From AP-15 sp963772295 (GTDB lineage: Bacteria > Pseudomonadota > Alphaproteobacteria > ATCC43930 > CGMCC-115725), in the NCBI GenBank assembly GCA_963772295.1, contig CAVYWO010000017.1, forward strand, positions 558,001 to 622,000: a stretch of DNA of 64,000 nt, given 5' to 3'. A model generated the notes under the pieces. It was not told where the DNA came from, searched no databases, and was given only the letters and a program-made list of their open reading frames with translations. Shown piece after piece: positions 9,763 through 19,019 of the stretch; position 1 is the first letter of the stretch, and every line of letters starts with the position of its first letter. Both the position numbers and the translations under genes were made by a program.

Positions 9763-10768
9763 TCAGGTGGAACATGGGCGGGGGGCTCTGGACTTCATTT
9801 TTTCGTTGCCAAGTCGGCGGAGATTGTCGGGGTCAAGCCGGTAGCGGATCAGGGCCGCCAATGTAGGTTCGCAGGGGCGTCGTCGCCGGGGTGATTTTGC
9901 CGGTGGGTTTCGGCCATAGGGTGCGGCAATCGTAACCGTTTGATCCGGCTGGCTCGCGGTGCGTTGCCGAAAGCTTTTGATTTTATGAACTTCGGGACTA
10001 GGCTTGGCGTTGTAACGCTCGAACATGGCGGCGCGGATTTGGGGACTGTCCGGCCATTGGCCGCGCCGGTGCCCGGCATGGGTTTGATAATCGACGAGCC
10101 GGTCGGGGTCGGGCTGCACTGCGTGACCAGCCTCGTCAAGAAACAGCAAACTGAGTTTGTCGGTCGGCATGCGGTTAACGAATGCTTCAGCTTGGTCGAG
10201 GGCCGCGCGCAGCCGGGCCATGATGTCCGTGGGGTCGAGCGGTTCGCTGATCTGAAGGCTTTGCCATTCGGCCGCGGGGTGGTTGGCGGCATTGCGCCGG
10301 ATTTCGGCAATCAGGCCCTCCGGTGTGAAGCCGGGGGATTTTTCGACCGCCGCCCAAATCACGGCACCGAGCGGAAGGATGCGCTCGTGAACCGTCAGAA
10401 GGTCAACGATGTCGCGGAGTTCGCGGCGGCCCGCCGCTGCCATCACCTTGTTCATGGCAAGGTCAACCGGATGCAGCACATAGCCGAAGGTTTCGTCCCG
10501 CACGGTTGGGAAGAAGCGGTAATCGCTGTCAGACACCCATTCGAGGCGGGTGCTCGCTCCCTCGCGTGTCACTTCGGCGGTGTACATCAGCGGCATCTGC
10601 CGAAGCCATGAAACGCTATAGCCTGACGCCGCGAGCCTTTGCGTATCGGTCATCGCCGTCGCCGCAACCCGCTCTTCGCGGTCATGATACACGTCGATGT
10701 CGCTGGAAATGCGCGGGGCATCCCGGATCAGCGGCGAGGATGTCGGTCTGAATTTTAGAGAGCGGCAC
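9763..10768 (-). pseudogene. AbiEii/AbiGii-type nucleotidyltransferase toxin, inactivated by an internal deletion
   Basis: The body of the gene (frame of SSDIDVYHDREERVAA through DTQRLAASGYSV, HPVDLAMNKVMAAAGRRE and DIVDLL) is a clear member of the AbiEii-like family. Its start lies in another frame: a GTG at 10768 begins VPLSKIQTDILAA, after which the frame must change to reach PLIRDAPRISSD. Family members normally have about 15 residues here, including the Gly-rich nucleotide-binding motif before TPLNRD. These are missing, so a short frameshifting deletion near 10725-10735 removed the NTP-binding loop. The GTG overlaps the stop of the small upstream gene, as in an intact operon. An alternative TTG start at 10773 would give a product without the motif. 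In-frame sequence of 318 codons remains downstream. Confidence 0.75.
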
Positions 10769-10961
10769 GGCAAGCGCGCTCGATTTGTTCCGCCAACAGC
10801 CGCGCTTCGCGGTTGCCCTCCGTCCGCAATGCGCGCGCGACAACAAGAGCATCTGCCGGGGTCGGTGTCTCAAGCTCGCGCCGGTTCCACAGCGCGCGGG
10901 TGCCGTATTCGGCGAACGCGCGGTGGTAGAGGGTGGCGAGGTCTTCGGGTTGCTCGGTCAT
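10755..10961 (-). CDS. Small partner protein of the AbiEii-like gene, 68 aa
   Basis: This short hydrophilic protein starts MTEQPEDLATLYHRAFAEYG. Its stop overlaps the GTG start of the AbiEii-like gene, so the two were translationally coupled. By position it would be the antitoxin-side or accessory partner, but I see no DNA-binding motif and the assignment is by context only. With its partner broken, the gene may be a relic. Confidence 0.6.
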   Translation of the reverse strand: MTEQPEDLATLYHRAFAEYGTRALWNRRELETPTPADALVVARALRTEGNREARLLAEQIERACRAAL

Positions 10962-11973
10962 GACGGCATTCTAGCACAAAGGCCAAATCAATATTTGTGG
11001 TTTTAGTTTCGCGCACACCCGCGATTTTTGCCGCGTAATCGGTTGGGGGCGGCGGTCAGGCCGCCGCTAGCCTCGCTCGACGAGGTGTTGGAAGCTCTCT
11101 TCGGCGCGCTGCTCTCCGGGAAGGGCGTCCCCGCAATGAACCAGCTCGACGTACAGGAGCTTACAGGCGATTGGGAAGGTTATTAGGCTAGAAGCGCACG
11201 TACTCCTGTGTCCGTTCCGACTGGTTTTGCGCCTACTCAAGAATTAGGAAAAGCACTTTTTGCCACAGGTATAGAAGGCTTTCGTTCGATTTGTGCCAAA
11301 ATATCGCATCACAAAACATTGACTGTGTTTACAGATGATCTTCGCCCTGACAGTTATTTGGTTTTTCATCATCCACAGGCGTCGTTCATAAAATCCCGTG
11401 ACCTTATTTAATCGACAGTGCGTATCCCGCAGCCGGGCGTAATACTCTCCGAAACGCCGAGACCTGAGTAGACGAGTGCTCGCCTGTTCAACCACGAGCC
11501 GGGACACGCGGTTCACGCTGTTAGCCTCGAAATCGTGCGCTGGCTCACATCGTAGCTGCGGACGCAAGCGTCGCGGCCTACGCCCGCCGCCGCAGCGGCA
11601 ACTATGCGTTTGACGATGGTAAAGGGGCTGAAGGTCGAGCGCGTCAGGCGGCGTCAGCGTCACCACGTCGCCGGCGGCGAGCGCGTCGAGCAGCTCGCGG
11701 CCCCGCGCCGCGCAGCACCTTTGAGCTGTTTGGCGTCGTCAAGCGGATCGTCGACGCCAAGGCGCAATTGCGGTCCTTGGGCAGGCAATATATCGGCCTT
11801 CAGCACGATTAACTGACGCCGAGAAAGCTGAATTGGGCCGGCGACGCGCAGAGGTGCTAGCCTTGCCGAACTCGCCCGCAGCCGTGATGTGAGCCCGCGA
11901 TCGCCGCCGCGTCGAGTTCCGCAAAACGCGCGCGCGCCTGCGCCGCCCGCCAATTGTCGGAGAATTCTGCGCC
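10962..11973. other. Non-coding / degraded stretch with a possible RES-domain remnant
   Basis: No convincing complete gene lies here. At 11211-11380 a plus-strand frame reads PTQELGKALFATGIEGFRS followed by a Thr-Val-Phe and LRPDSYL segment, which resembles the C-terminal end of RES-domain toxins. The frame has no start region, and base composition is much AT-richer than around it. Another plus-strand frame ending at 11187 (NQLDVQELTGDWEGY, then stop) looks like the end of a lost gene. On the minus strand around 11640-11700 a frame reads ELLDALAAGDVVTLTPPDA, also protein-like but without usable ends. The area reads as a graveyard of transferred genes. Confidence 0.4.
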
Positions 11974-13332
11974 TCACCCTGCCGCAAGCCGCATCAATCG
12001 TCCGATATCGGGGATCTCGTCGAGAGCGAGCGCCATCTCGCGCAGTTCGCGGGTGCGCGGCGGGCCGAGCACCGGTCCGACGAGCGCGTCGAACTTCACT
12101 GCGAGGCGCCGGCCCTGGGCGGCGATGTCGTCCGCGGGAATGCCAGAATCGTGGCGCGCTGCGACCCGCCTGCCGTCGAGGAGCTCGATTTCCATCTCGG
12201 CCAGGGTCTGCGGCCAACCGCTGCGAAAATCGAAAGTCAGCCTCTCGCGCAGCCGCAGCAGGGTCGGGTCGCGGGCGTTTGCTTCGCTGTACGCGCCGAG
12301 GCTCGCCGTATCGATCCCGGAGAGGGCCATCGCCACCGTTTGGCGCAGGCTGAACTTGCTCTGCAACCCGTCGATCGGATCGGGGATGTTGCAGACGCGA
12401 TCGGCGCCGGCATCGATGCGCAACGTTATACGGGCGATCGCCTCGGGGACGAGCGCATGGGCCCGGCGCAGTTTAAGGGCGCATTCGATCGGCGCGTGCG
12501 TGAAATAGCAGGCGGCGTGGTACTTGAACAAATTGGCAAGGATGTGCCAGCCGCCGGCCGGGGTCGACCGCGCCGCCTCCGGCGAAAAATCGGCGCTGTG
12601 CGTTGCGGCAAACCCCTGCGTGCATTCGACGATGTCGGCGCGGCTGGCAAAGCCGCGCGCCGCCAGACGCGCCGCCAGCAGCCCGTTCTGCGCCGCCTTG
12701 CCGGCATGGAACGGTTTGCACATCGTGCCGAATTGCGCCTTGAGCCCGGCCGCTTGGGTCGCAGCAATGCCGAGAGCGGCGGCGGTCGCCGCCGCCGGCA
12801 AGGCGAGCAGCCTGGCGCACGCGGCGGCGGCGCCAAGGCTGCCGACGGTGCCGGTGGCGTGAAAGCCGAGATTGTAATGCCCGGGCTGCAACGCCGCGCC
12901 GATGCGGCAGGCGGTCTCGTAACCGGCGACGAAGGCGGCGCCGAGTTCGTGCCCGGAAGCCCGTTCGAGTTCGGCCAGTGCGAGAAGGCCCGGCAGGATT
13001 GCGACCGAAGGATGTCCCGGGATCGCGACATTGACGTCGTCGTAATCGAGGGCATGCGCCGCAGCACCATTGACCAGCGCCGCCGACAATGCCGGCAAGA
13101 CCGCCGCGTGACCGATGACGCTCGCCTGCCCCGCACCGCCCGCCTCCCGCATTTCGTCGAACAGCAGCCGCACCAGCGGCTCGCCGGCGCCGGCGATGGC
13201 GACACCGAGGCAGTCGAGAAGACATTGCCGCGCGACCGCCCGGGCCGGCTCCGGAATGTCCTCCCAGCGCAGGCTTGCCGCCCGAGCGGCGAGAAGCTCG
13301 GTAAGGCTGGTCGCCGGGCCGGGACCGGTCAT
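11974..13332 (-). CDS. MmgE/PrpD family protein
   Basis: The 452-residue protein has the length and layout of the MmgE/PrpD fold (2-methylcitrate dehydratase, cis-aconitate decarboxylase and relatives). The helical domain comes first (LLDCLGVAIAGAGEP, NGAAAHALDYDD, HPSVAILPGLLALAE, GYETACRIG, GFHATGTVGSLGAAAA), then FGTMCKPFHAGKAAQNGLLAA and the smaller lid domain. The conserved Asp-Tyr-Asp-Asp region is present, so it is probably active as a dehydratase or isomerase, but the substrate is not evident. Two ATGs are possible (13344, 13332); GGAGGG just before 13332 favours the latter. Confidence 0.88.
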   Translation of the reverse strand: MTGPGPATSLTELLAARAASLRWEDIPEPARAVARQCLLDCLGVAIAGAGEPLVRLLFDEMREAGGAGQASVIGHAAVLPALSAALVNGAAAHALDYDDVNVAIPGHPSVAILPGLLALAELERASGHELGAAFVAGYETACRIGAALQPGHYNLGFHATGTVGSLGAAAACARLLALPAAATAAALGIAATQAAGLKAQFGTMCKPFHAGKAAQNGLLAARLAARGFASRADIVECTQGFAATHSADFSPEAARSTPAGGWHILANLFKYHAACYFTHAPIECALKLRRAHALVPEAIARITLRIDAGADRVCNIPDPIDGLQSKFSLRQTVAMALSGIDTASLGAYSEANARDPTLLRLRERLTFDFRSGWPQTLAEMEIELLDGRRVAARHDSGIPADDIAAQGRRLAVKFDALVGPVLGPPRTRELREMALALDEIPDIGRLMRLAAG

Positions 13333-13477
13333 CGCGCCCTCCATCGCCAGACAATTCCGCCGGGATCGGCCCTTGAAACGCGGCTTGCGGTTGCCGACGT
13401 CGCCGCCGCCGATCGGCGAACCGCACTATGCGGCAATGACGGGCAGCGGTAAAAGCCTCGCGACGAGGGGGCGCGAA

Positions 13478-13909
13478 ATGAGCGATCTCTACGACGCCGA
13501 CATCCTGGCCTGGTCGGAACGCCAGGGCGCGCTGCTCCGCCGGATCGCCGCCGGCGACCGCGTGAACGACGCGGATCTGGATTGGCCGAACATCGCCGAG
13601 GAGATCGAGGACGTGGGCCGGAGCGAGCTGCATGCGGTCGAATCGCTGCTCGTCCAAGCGCTGCTGCACGACCTCAAGGCCGAAGCCTGGCCGCTGGCAC
13701 GCGATGCACCGCACTGGCGAGCGGAAGCGCGGCGGTTCCGCGGTGATGCTGCGGCCCGTTTCTCGCCCTCGATGCGCCAGCGCATCGACCTGGCGCGTCT
13801 CTATCGCCGCGCGCTCCAGGCGATGCCGGAGACGGTCGAGAACCAGCCGCCGCTGCCGGTGCCCGCGGCTTGTCCGGCAACCCTGGACGTGCTGCTGGCC
13901 GAGGATTAG
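13478..13909 (+). CDS. DUF29 domain-containing protein
   Basis: The 143-residue product fits the DUF29 family: LYDADILAWSERQGALLR, WPNIAEEIEDVGRSELHAVE, LLHDLKAE and a final basic-acidic helical part. The frame is open from 13115, but the ATG at 13478 (MSDLYDADIL) begins exactly where the family begins, and GAGGGGG precedes it. DUF29 proteins are small helical proteins of unknown role, common in cyanobacteria and alphaproteobacteria and often found near mobile or toxin-antitoxin genes. Confidence 0.85.
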   Translation: MSDLYDADILAWSERQGALLRRIAAGDRVNDADLDWPNIAEEIEDVGRSELHAVESLLVQALLHDLKAEAWPLARDAPHWRAEARRFRGDAAARFSPSMRQRIDLARLYRRALQAMPETVENQPPLPVPAACPATLDVLLAED

Positions 13910-14033
13910 CGGGTCCGAGTGCGCGTGGGCAAAATCGATCTGACGTGTGACGCCCTTCACACATCTACCGAACCGCATCGCTTAATTCTGCTGGCAGCTG
14001 GACGACCGACCGTCCAGAACACAGGAGGAAATC

Positions 14034-14793
14034 ATGCGGTTCGGCAGACACCCCACGAGTCACGACTACCGCACGCTGCGGTTTGCCAACTATGCCGCCG
14101 GCCTCGCCCCGCCGCCCGCCGCCTTCGACAGCAAGGCCCGCGTGTACGGGGTCTTCGACAGCACGGATGCCGCTGTCATCTTCCCGATGGACGGGAACGA
14201 CACTTACGGCGACTGCACGATCGCCGGTCGCGCCCACTGCGATACGATCTGGGCCGCATTCGACGGCAAAAAGCATGTCTGGTCTGCCCAGACCTGCCTG
14301 CGCGTCTATTTCGGATTGACCGGCGGTGTGGACAGCGGGCTCAACGTGCTCACGGTGATGAAGAATTGGTACAATAACACGCAACCGCTCGACGACATCA
14401 TCGCCTATGTCTCGATCGATCCGCAGAACCACACGCACATGCAGCAGGCGATCGCGCTGTTCGGCTGCATCTTCGTCGGCTTCCAGTGTCAGCAGGCCAT
14501 CATCACCGACTTCAACGAGGGCAAGCCGTGGAACTCCCGGCCCGCTGATCAATGAAGGGCATGCCGTCGCGTTCACCGGCTACACCGGCTCGCGCCCGAC
14601 CGATCTGTTGAACGTGCTCACCTGGGGCAGCGCCAAGCAGCAGGGAGAGTGGGCCTGGTGGGATGAAGTGTCCGGCGCCGGCCGCGGCGAGGCGTATGCC
14701 GCGGTGCCCAAGGTCGCGCAGACCGATCCGAACTTCGCGCCGGGGTTCAATATCCAGCAGTTGCTGGCCGACCTGCAGGATGTGCACGGCTAG
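14034..14793 (+). pseudogene. Papain-fold-like protein, frameshifted
   Basis: A very good ribosome site (AGGAGG, six bases before the ATG) starts a frame that reads to a stop at 14555, but the protein clearly continues in another frame to 14793: NEGKPW in the first joins PGPLINEGHAVAFTGYTG in the second, so one small indel lies near 14530-14540. The joined product (about 250 aa) has a Cys context (DTYGDCTIAG), a His context (EGHAVAFTGY) and a later LTWGSA, in the order Cys-His-Asn/Trp seen in papain-like enzymes. That fold assignment is my inference from the motif order. No signal peptide is visible. The break could be a true mutation or a sequencing error. Confidence 0.55.
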
Positions 14794-14858
14794 CAGCGAC
14801 CCACCAGGGATCAAACCGCAGGGCGGAACAGCGGAGTGCCTTCCGCCATCCGCAGCCC

Positions 14859-14892
14859 AGGGCGGAATAGCGCTTGGCCGCTATTCCGCCCT
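14859..14892. repeat. Perfect 14-bp inverted repeat (REP-like hairpin)
   Basis: AGGGCGGAATAGCG at 14859-14872 pairs exactly with its complement at 14879-14892 around a 6-base loop. A degenerate related unit (GGGCGGAACAGCG) lies just before, at 14821-14833. The unit resembles the dispersed GGCGGAATA...TATTCCGCC palindromes found between genes in many proteobacteria. It sits between convergent genes and could also end transcription, although no T-run follows. Confidence 0.7.
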
Positions 14893-14922
14893 TGGTAATC
14901 CGAAGGCGCCGGCGATGTCGCG

Positions 14923-15717
14923 TCATTGCCCCTTGAAACGCGGCTTGCGCCGCTCGTTGAACGCCGCGACCCCTTCGCGCCGGTCCTCGGTCGGAACCAT
15001 TCGGTTGTAGGCCTCGATCTCCAGCATCATGCCGCTGGCGAGATCCATCTGCATGCCGAAATGGATTGCCTGCTTCGCCTGGCGCACCGCGATCGGCGCA
15101 TTGTCGGCGATCGCGCGGCCGGTCTCGAGCGCCTCGTCGACAACGCGGCCCGGAGCGCACAGCCGGTTGACCAGGCCCCATTGACAGGCCTCGGCGGCGG
15201 TGAACGGGCGGCCGGTCAGGATGACCTCCTTTGCCCGGCGCTCGCCGACCGCGCGCGGCAGGTTCTGCGTGCCGCCGGCGCCGGGCATGATGCCGAGCGT
15301 CACCTCGGTCAAGGCGAAGCGCGCCGTTTCGGCGGCGTAGATGAAATCGCAGCACAACGCCAATTCGCACCCGCCGGCATAGGCGGCGCCGTTGACCGCC
15401 CCGATCACCGGCACCGGACAACCGATAAAGGCGCGGATCATCCGCTCGAAGAGGAGATGCTGCTCTTGCCAGGCGGCGTCGGTCATGCCGTTGCGCTCCT
15501 TGAGGTCGCCGCCGGCGCAAAACGCCCGCTCGCCGGCGCCCGTCAGCACGATGCAGCGCGCCTGCGCCGGTGCCGCGTTGATCGCCTCGAAGAAGGCGAG
15601 CAGATCGCGTCCCATCTGCGTGTTCATCGCGTTTGCGACCTGCGGCCGATCGAGGGTCAAGAGCAGCACCCCGCCGCCGCGATCCTCGACCCTTGCCGTC
15701 GCGTATTGGTGGTTCAT
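14923..15717 (-). CDS. Enoyl-CoA hydratase/isomerase family protein
   Basis: The 264-residue crotonase-fold protein has the two oxyanion-hole segments: GERAFCAGGDLKER, and NGAAYAGGCELALCCDFIYA followed by FALTEVTLGIMPGAGGTQNL. The glutamate in LTEVTLG is at one usual acidic position and GAGGTQ carries the second helix start. The likely reaction is hydration of a trans-2-enoyl-CoA in fatty-acid or amino-acid degradation; the exact substrate is not set by sequence. It is not in a visible operon. Confidence 0.92.
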   Translation of the reverse strand: MNHQYATARVEDRGGGVLLLTLDRPQVANAMNTQMGRDLLAFFEAINAAPAQARCIVLTGAGERAFCAGGDLKERNGMTDAAWQEQHLLFERMIRAFIGCPVPVIGAVNGAAYAGGCELALCCDFIYAAETARFALTEVTLGIMPGAGGTQNLPRAVGERRAKEVILTGRPFTAAEACQWGLVNRLCAPGRVVDEALETGRAIADNAPIAVRQAKQAIHFGMQMDLASGMMLEIEAYNRMVPTEDRREGVAAFNERRKPRFKGQ

Positions 15718-15785
15718 TGCCGATCCCTCGCGTCGCTTGCCCGGTGCCCGTCTACTGGGCGCCGGCCGGACCGAGATCGCACGGA

Positions 15786-16277
15786 TCAGGCAGGCGTCCG
15801 ATCGGGCGCCCTGCAGTAATAGTCAAGCCCCTCGGACCGCACCAGCGTGGCAGCGAAAGTACCGGATAGTCTGCCGCCGCGGAGCCTTGCTCCGGGGTTA
15901 CCCAAAGAACCGGCGTAACCGAGCGGCACGATAGTCTCTCCCGATGGCTCACCATCGCACCCGACGACCACCGCCACATGTCCGTGTCTCCGTCCCAGGG
16001 CAGTCGATGTCATTCCAGCAACGACAATATTGCCGGATTTCGCCATAAAAATTGCCGTGGCGATCACCTGTGATGTCGTCCAGCCCTCGGTAGGATCTTT
16101 GAGCTTGCTTACGATGCCATCCGCATCGAGACCATCCAGATACCCGGGCGCCAGGAAATCTCCAAGAGCTGCTTTTAGGAACTTGTTGCAATCGTCGGAA
16201 TTGGCGGCAAAATTTTCATCACAGCTATCTACTATCCGACGCGCTACAGCGTTATCGGGGACGCACGGCCCTGCCAT
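15786..16277 (-). CDS. Putative NlpC/P60- or CHAP-like papain-fold amidase, 163 aa
   Basis: The frame is open from 16940, but upstream codons are shadows of the glycosylase gene. The ATG at 16277 has GGGAGGA eight bases before it and begins MAGPCVPDNAVARRIVDSC. Residues around 29-36 read DDCNKFLKAAL, and RHGHVAVVVGC follows about 90 residues later, the Cys then His order of NlpC/P60 and CHAP peptidases. There is no signal peptide. That, the small size and the lower GC content resemble cargo amidases delivered by secretion systems or phage endolysins; no immunity gene or secretion gene is beside it. The family call is by motif only. Confidence 0.5.
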   Translation of the reverse strand: MAGPCVPDNAVARRIVDSCDENFAANSDDCNKFLKAALGDFLAPGYLDGLDADGIVSKLKDPTEGWTTSQVIATAIFMAKSGNIVVAGMTSTALGRRHGHVAVVVGCDGEPSGETIVPLGYAGSLGNPGARLRGGRLSGTFAATLVRSEGLDYYCRAPDRTPA

Positions 16278-16372
16278 ACTTAATCCTCCCGCCGATTGCA
16301 AATATGAATTGCGGAATGCATTCGACCGGCTAGCTGTGGCCGCCATCGAGCGTCGGCGGCCCGCTAACGGGT

Positions 16373-16885
16373 TCAGCGCTCGAACAGCACGGCGCGCAGC
16401 GCGCTCCAGCATTCGAACTTGCCGGTAAAATCGAGCCCCGCATAGGCCGGGCTCGTCGACGGCAGGGCGAGATAGGTGAGCGCCGGCCGGCGGCGAAAAT
16501 GGCGATCGTAAAGGCGTCGCGCCCCGCTGCCGTTGAAGGCGACGGCGCCGATCAGCGGATGGGCGTCGAGCAAGGTCTCGATCGCGTTCGGCTGTTCCCG
16601 GCGGATCGTCGCATCGGCGCTGGCCGCGCGTTCGGCCCGAGCGCACACGTCCCAGAGCGCCACCCGGTGGGTTCTGGCAAAAGCGAGCTTGGCGGCGTAA
16701 TCGCCTGGCGGCGCCCCGCCGCACAAGGCGAACAGGATCGGCCAGAACAGGTTGCGCGGATGGGCGTAGTACTCCTGCCGGCGCAGCGATTCTTCGCCGG
16801 GCAAGGTGCCCAACACCAGAACCCGCGCATTGGCGTCGACCACCGGCGGAAAGCTGCGCTTGGCGGGGGCCGGGTGCTCCGGCAA
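16373..16885 (-). CDS. DNA-deoxyinosine glycosylase (mug-like uracil-DNA glycosylase superfamily)
   Basis: The 170-residue protein contains RVLVLGTLPGEESLRRQEYY, then AHPRNLFWPILF, and a late LPSTSPAYAG, the hallmark set of the deoxyinosine-glycosylase/mug-type group. It would remove deaminated bases from DNA. No ATG precedes these motifs; the TTG at 16885, eight bases after the stop of the upstream gene, is the most plausible start, and close spacing suggests an operon with the AstE-like and ArgE genes. Confidence 0.8.
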   Translation of the reverse strand: MPEHPAPAKRSFPPVVDANARVLVLGTLPGEESLRRQEYYAHPRNLFWPILFALCGGAPPGDYAAKLAFARTHRVALWDVCARAERAASADATIRREQPNAIETLLDAHPLIGAVAFNGSGARRLYDRHFRRRPALTYLALPSTSPAYAGLDFTGKFECWSALRAVLFER

Positions 16886-16893
16886 GGGTCGCC

Positions 16894-17853
16894 TCAGCCG
16901 ACAAAGCGGCCGAGCCGAACCGCTGTCTGGCCTGGGCCAAGCCGCGCCGACGGCATGATCAGCACGCAATCGTCGTAGGGGGTGCGCACCTCGCGGTCGC
17001 CGTCGCGGCCGATCAATGTTCCGCGTTCCGACAGAACTTCGAGACCGCGAAATTCGGCGGCGAAAACAAACTTGTCGCCGGTGATCGTCACCGCCTCGGT
17101 CACCTCGATCGCGCGCTGCGTCGGCAACGCCGGAAAATGCGGCCCGGCGATCGCCGCCGCGTCGTCCAGGGACAAGCTGCCGACCGCGACCAGGAAGCGC
17201 AGCATGACGTCGGTGGCGACCTCGGCGGTGTCGCGCTGCCAGTGCTGCCCGGCCTCGATCAGAAGGGCGGTCTTGGCCGAGGCGGGCTCGCCGAAGCCCT
17301 CGTAGTCGCGCATCCTGGGCCCCGCGGCATGACCCTTGTCGCGCACGATCAGCTCGGGGATGCCGACGCGCCGCGCCAACGCCACCGACCGGTCGTGGAC
17401 CCCGGCCAGCATCAAGGGCGCCGTCCGATGCTGCATCGAGTGGATATCGAGCAGAAAATCGGCGGCATCGACAACCGGCCGGACGGCGCGGGCGCGGACG
17501 AGTTCGTTCGATTGGCGCGGGCCGTCGAGCACCGCGGGGTCCCACAGCCGATTGAAATCCTCGTCGATAAAGCGCGACGCCAAGGGCAAGCGCGGGTGGA
17601 ACTGGCGGTACGCCGCGACATTGAGGAACGCCAAGGTCAGCTTGCCGCGGCGCGGGCGCAACCCGGCGCGGAACAGCCGATCAAGCGCGATCGCCCCGCA
17701 GATTTCGTTGCCGTGCGTCAGCGCGGTCACCAGGACTTCAGGTCCGGCAATGGCGCCGGCAAAAGTCGAAACGTACTCGACCCCGGTGTTGCCGGATCGG
17801 TAGGGCTCGATATCGGGCGGGCTCAGCTCGACCGCGTAGCTCGGCTCGGCCAT
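16894..17853 (-). CDS. Succinylglutamate desuccinylase/aspartoacylase family protein
   Basis: The 319-residue zinc carboxypeptidase-like protein carries ALTHGNEICGAI (HxxE metal ligands), the conserved RFIDEDFNRLWD (Asn-Arg substrate binding) and LLDIHSMQHR (third ligand His). This family removes acyl groups from N-acyl amino acids. The ATG at 17853 lies two bases after the stop of the ArgE-like gene, so both are translated from one message, which fits a shared role in deacylating N-acyl amino acids. Confidence 0.88.
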   Translation of the reverse strand: MAEPSYAVELSPPDIEPYRSGNTGVEYVSTFAGAIAGPEVLVTALTHGNEICGAIALDRLFRAGLRPRRGKLTLAFLNVAAYRQFHPRLPLASRFIDEDFNRLWDPAVLDGPRQSNELVRARAVRPVVDAADFLLDIHSMQHRTAPLMLAGVHDRSVALARRVGIPELIVRDKGHAAGPRMRDYEGFGEPASAKTALLIEAGQHWQRDTAEVATDVMLRFLVAVGSLSLDDAAAIAGPHFPALPTQRAIEVTEAVTITGDKFVFAAEFRGLEVLSERGTLIGRDGDREVRTPYDDCVLIMPSARLGPGQTAVRLGRFVG

Positions 17854-17855
17854 CT

Positions 17856-19019
17856 TCAGGCCGCCGCCCGGTCGAACAGCCGGCCGATGAAGGCCTCGCA
17901 CGCTTCGATCTGGTCGAGCGCGATAAACTCGTCGGGCTTGTGCGCCTGCTCGATCGAGCCCGGACCGCAAACGACGGTCGGGATCCCGGCCTCCTGGAAC
18001 AGTCCGGCTTCGGAACCGAAAGCGACCTTGCCGGTGCGGTTCGCCCCGCTCAGCGATAGTGCGAGCCGGGTGATCTCGGCATCGGGCTCGGTGGCCAGCC
18101 CGGGGTATCCGCTCAGCTCGGCGAACTCGATCGAGGCCTCCCTTCGAACCGCGCGCATCTCCGGCAACAACCGGTTTTCGGCAAAGGCGCGCAATTCTTC
18201 GATCGGCCCGTCCGGGTCGTCGCCGGGCAAGAGCCGGTATTCGAAATCGAAGCTGCATTCCCCAGGTACGATATTGAGCGCGGTGCCGCCCCGGATCGTC
18301 CCGGTATGGATCGTCGTATAGGGCGGCAGGTAATCGGCGTCGAACGGACCCTGGTGGCACTTGCGCCGCGCCATCGCCTTCAGCTCGGCGACCAGCTCGG
18401 CCGCCGCCTCGACCGCGTTGACGCCCTGATGGATCAGCGCCGAGTGGCATTCGAAGCCATGGACGCGGCAGTGGAAGCTGCGCTTGCCTTTGTGGCCGAT
18501 GACCGGCTGCATTGCGGTCGGCTCGCCGACGATGCACAGACGCGGCCGGACCGGCCGCTCCTTGAGCGCCGCGATCAGCCGGCGGACGCCAAGGCAGCCG
18601 ATCTCCTCGTCATGGGACAAGGCGAGGTGGATCGGCGTGGAGAGCCGCCGGCCGGCGAGCTCCGGCAAGCGCGCGAGGATGACGGCGATGAAGCTCTTCA
18701 TGTCGGCCGTGCCGCGGCCGAACAGTTTGCCGTCGGCGGCCCGCAGCGCGAACGGTTCGCTGTGCCAATCCTGGCCGTCGACCGGCACGACGTCGGTGTG
18801 GCCCGACAGCATGATGCCGCCGCTGCCGGGCGGGCCGATCGTCGCGTAGAGATTGGCCTTGCGCCCGGTCTCGTCGAACACCAGTTGGCTCTCGACCCCA
18901 AAGCGTTCGAGCCAACCGCGAACAAAGTCGATCAGCGCCAGGTTCGATTCCCGGCTCGTCGTGTCGAACCCGACGAGCCGGCGCAGCATGTCGATGCTGG
19001 TTGAGGCAGAACCGCTCAT
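17856..19019 (-). CDS. argE: Acetylornithine deacetylase-type M20 peptidase
   Basis: The 387-residue protein has the M20 zinc ligands in order: LSGHTDVVPVDG (His and, two on, Asp), GRGTADMKSF (bridging Asp), SHDEEIGCLGVR (catalytic and binding Glu) and a late CGPGSIEQAHKPDEF (His). EFDYRL and the dimerisation domain sit between. The match is to the ArgE branch, which hydrolyses N-acetylornithine; since other N-acyl amino acids are possible and it pairs with an AstE-like gene, the precise substrate stays open. Confidence 0.88.
   Translation of the reverse strand: MSGSASTSIDMLRRLVGFDTTSRESNLALIDFVRGWLERFGVESQLVFDETGRKANLYATIGPPGSGGIMLSGHTDVVPVDGQDWHSEPFALRAADGKLFGRGTADMKSFIAVILARLPELAGRRLSTPIHLALSHDEEIGCLGVRRLIAALKERPVRPRLCIVGEPTAMQPVIGHKGKRSFHCRVHGFECHSALIHQGVNAVEAAAELVAELKAMARRKCHQGPFDADYLPPYTTIHTGTIRGGTALNIVPGECSFDFEYRLLPGDDPDGPIEELRAFAENRLLPEMRAVRREASIEFAELSGYPGLATEPDAEITRLALSLSGANRTGKVAFGSEAGLFQEAGIPTVVCGPGSIEQAHKPDEFIALDQIEACEAFIGRLFDRAAA

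Noticed and set aside
12151..13452. Open frame of 433 codons on the plus strand
   Set aside because: Antisense to the MmgE/PrpD gene, whose motifs are unmistakable.
18935..18965. GGTTCGATTCCC, a tRNA T-arm-like sequence
   Set aside because: It lies inside the ArgE-type coding sequence, with no acceptor or anticodon stem around it. I found no convincing tRNA, rRNA or tmRNA gene in the window.
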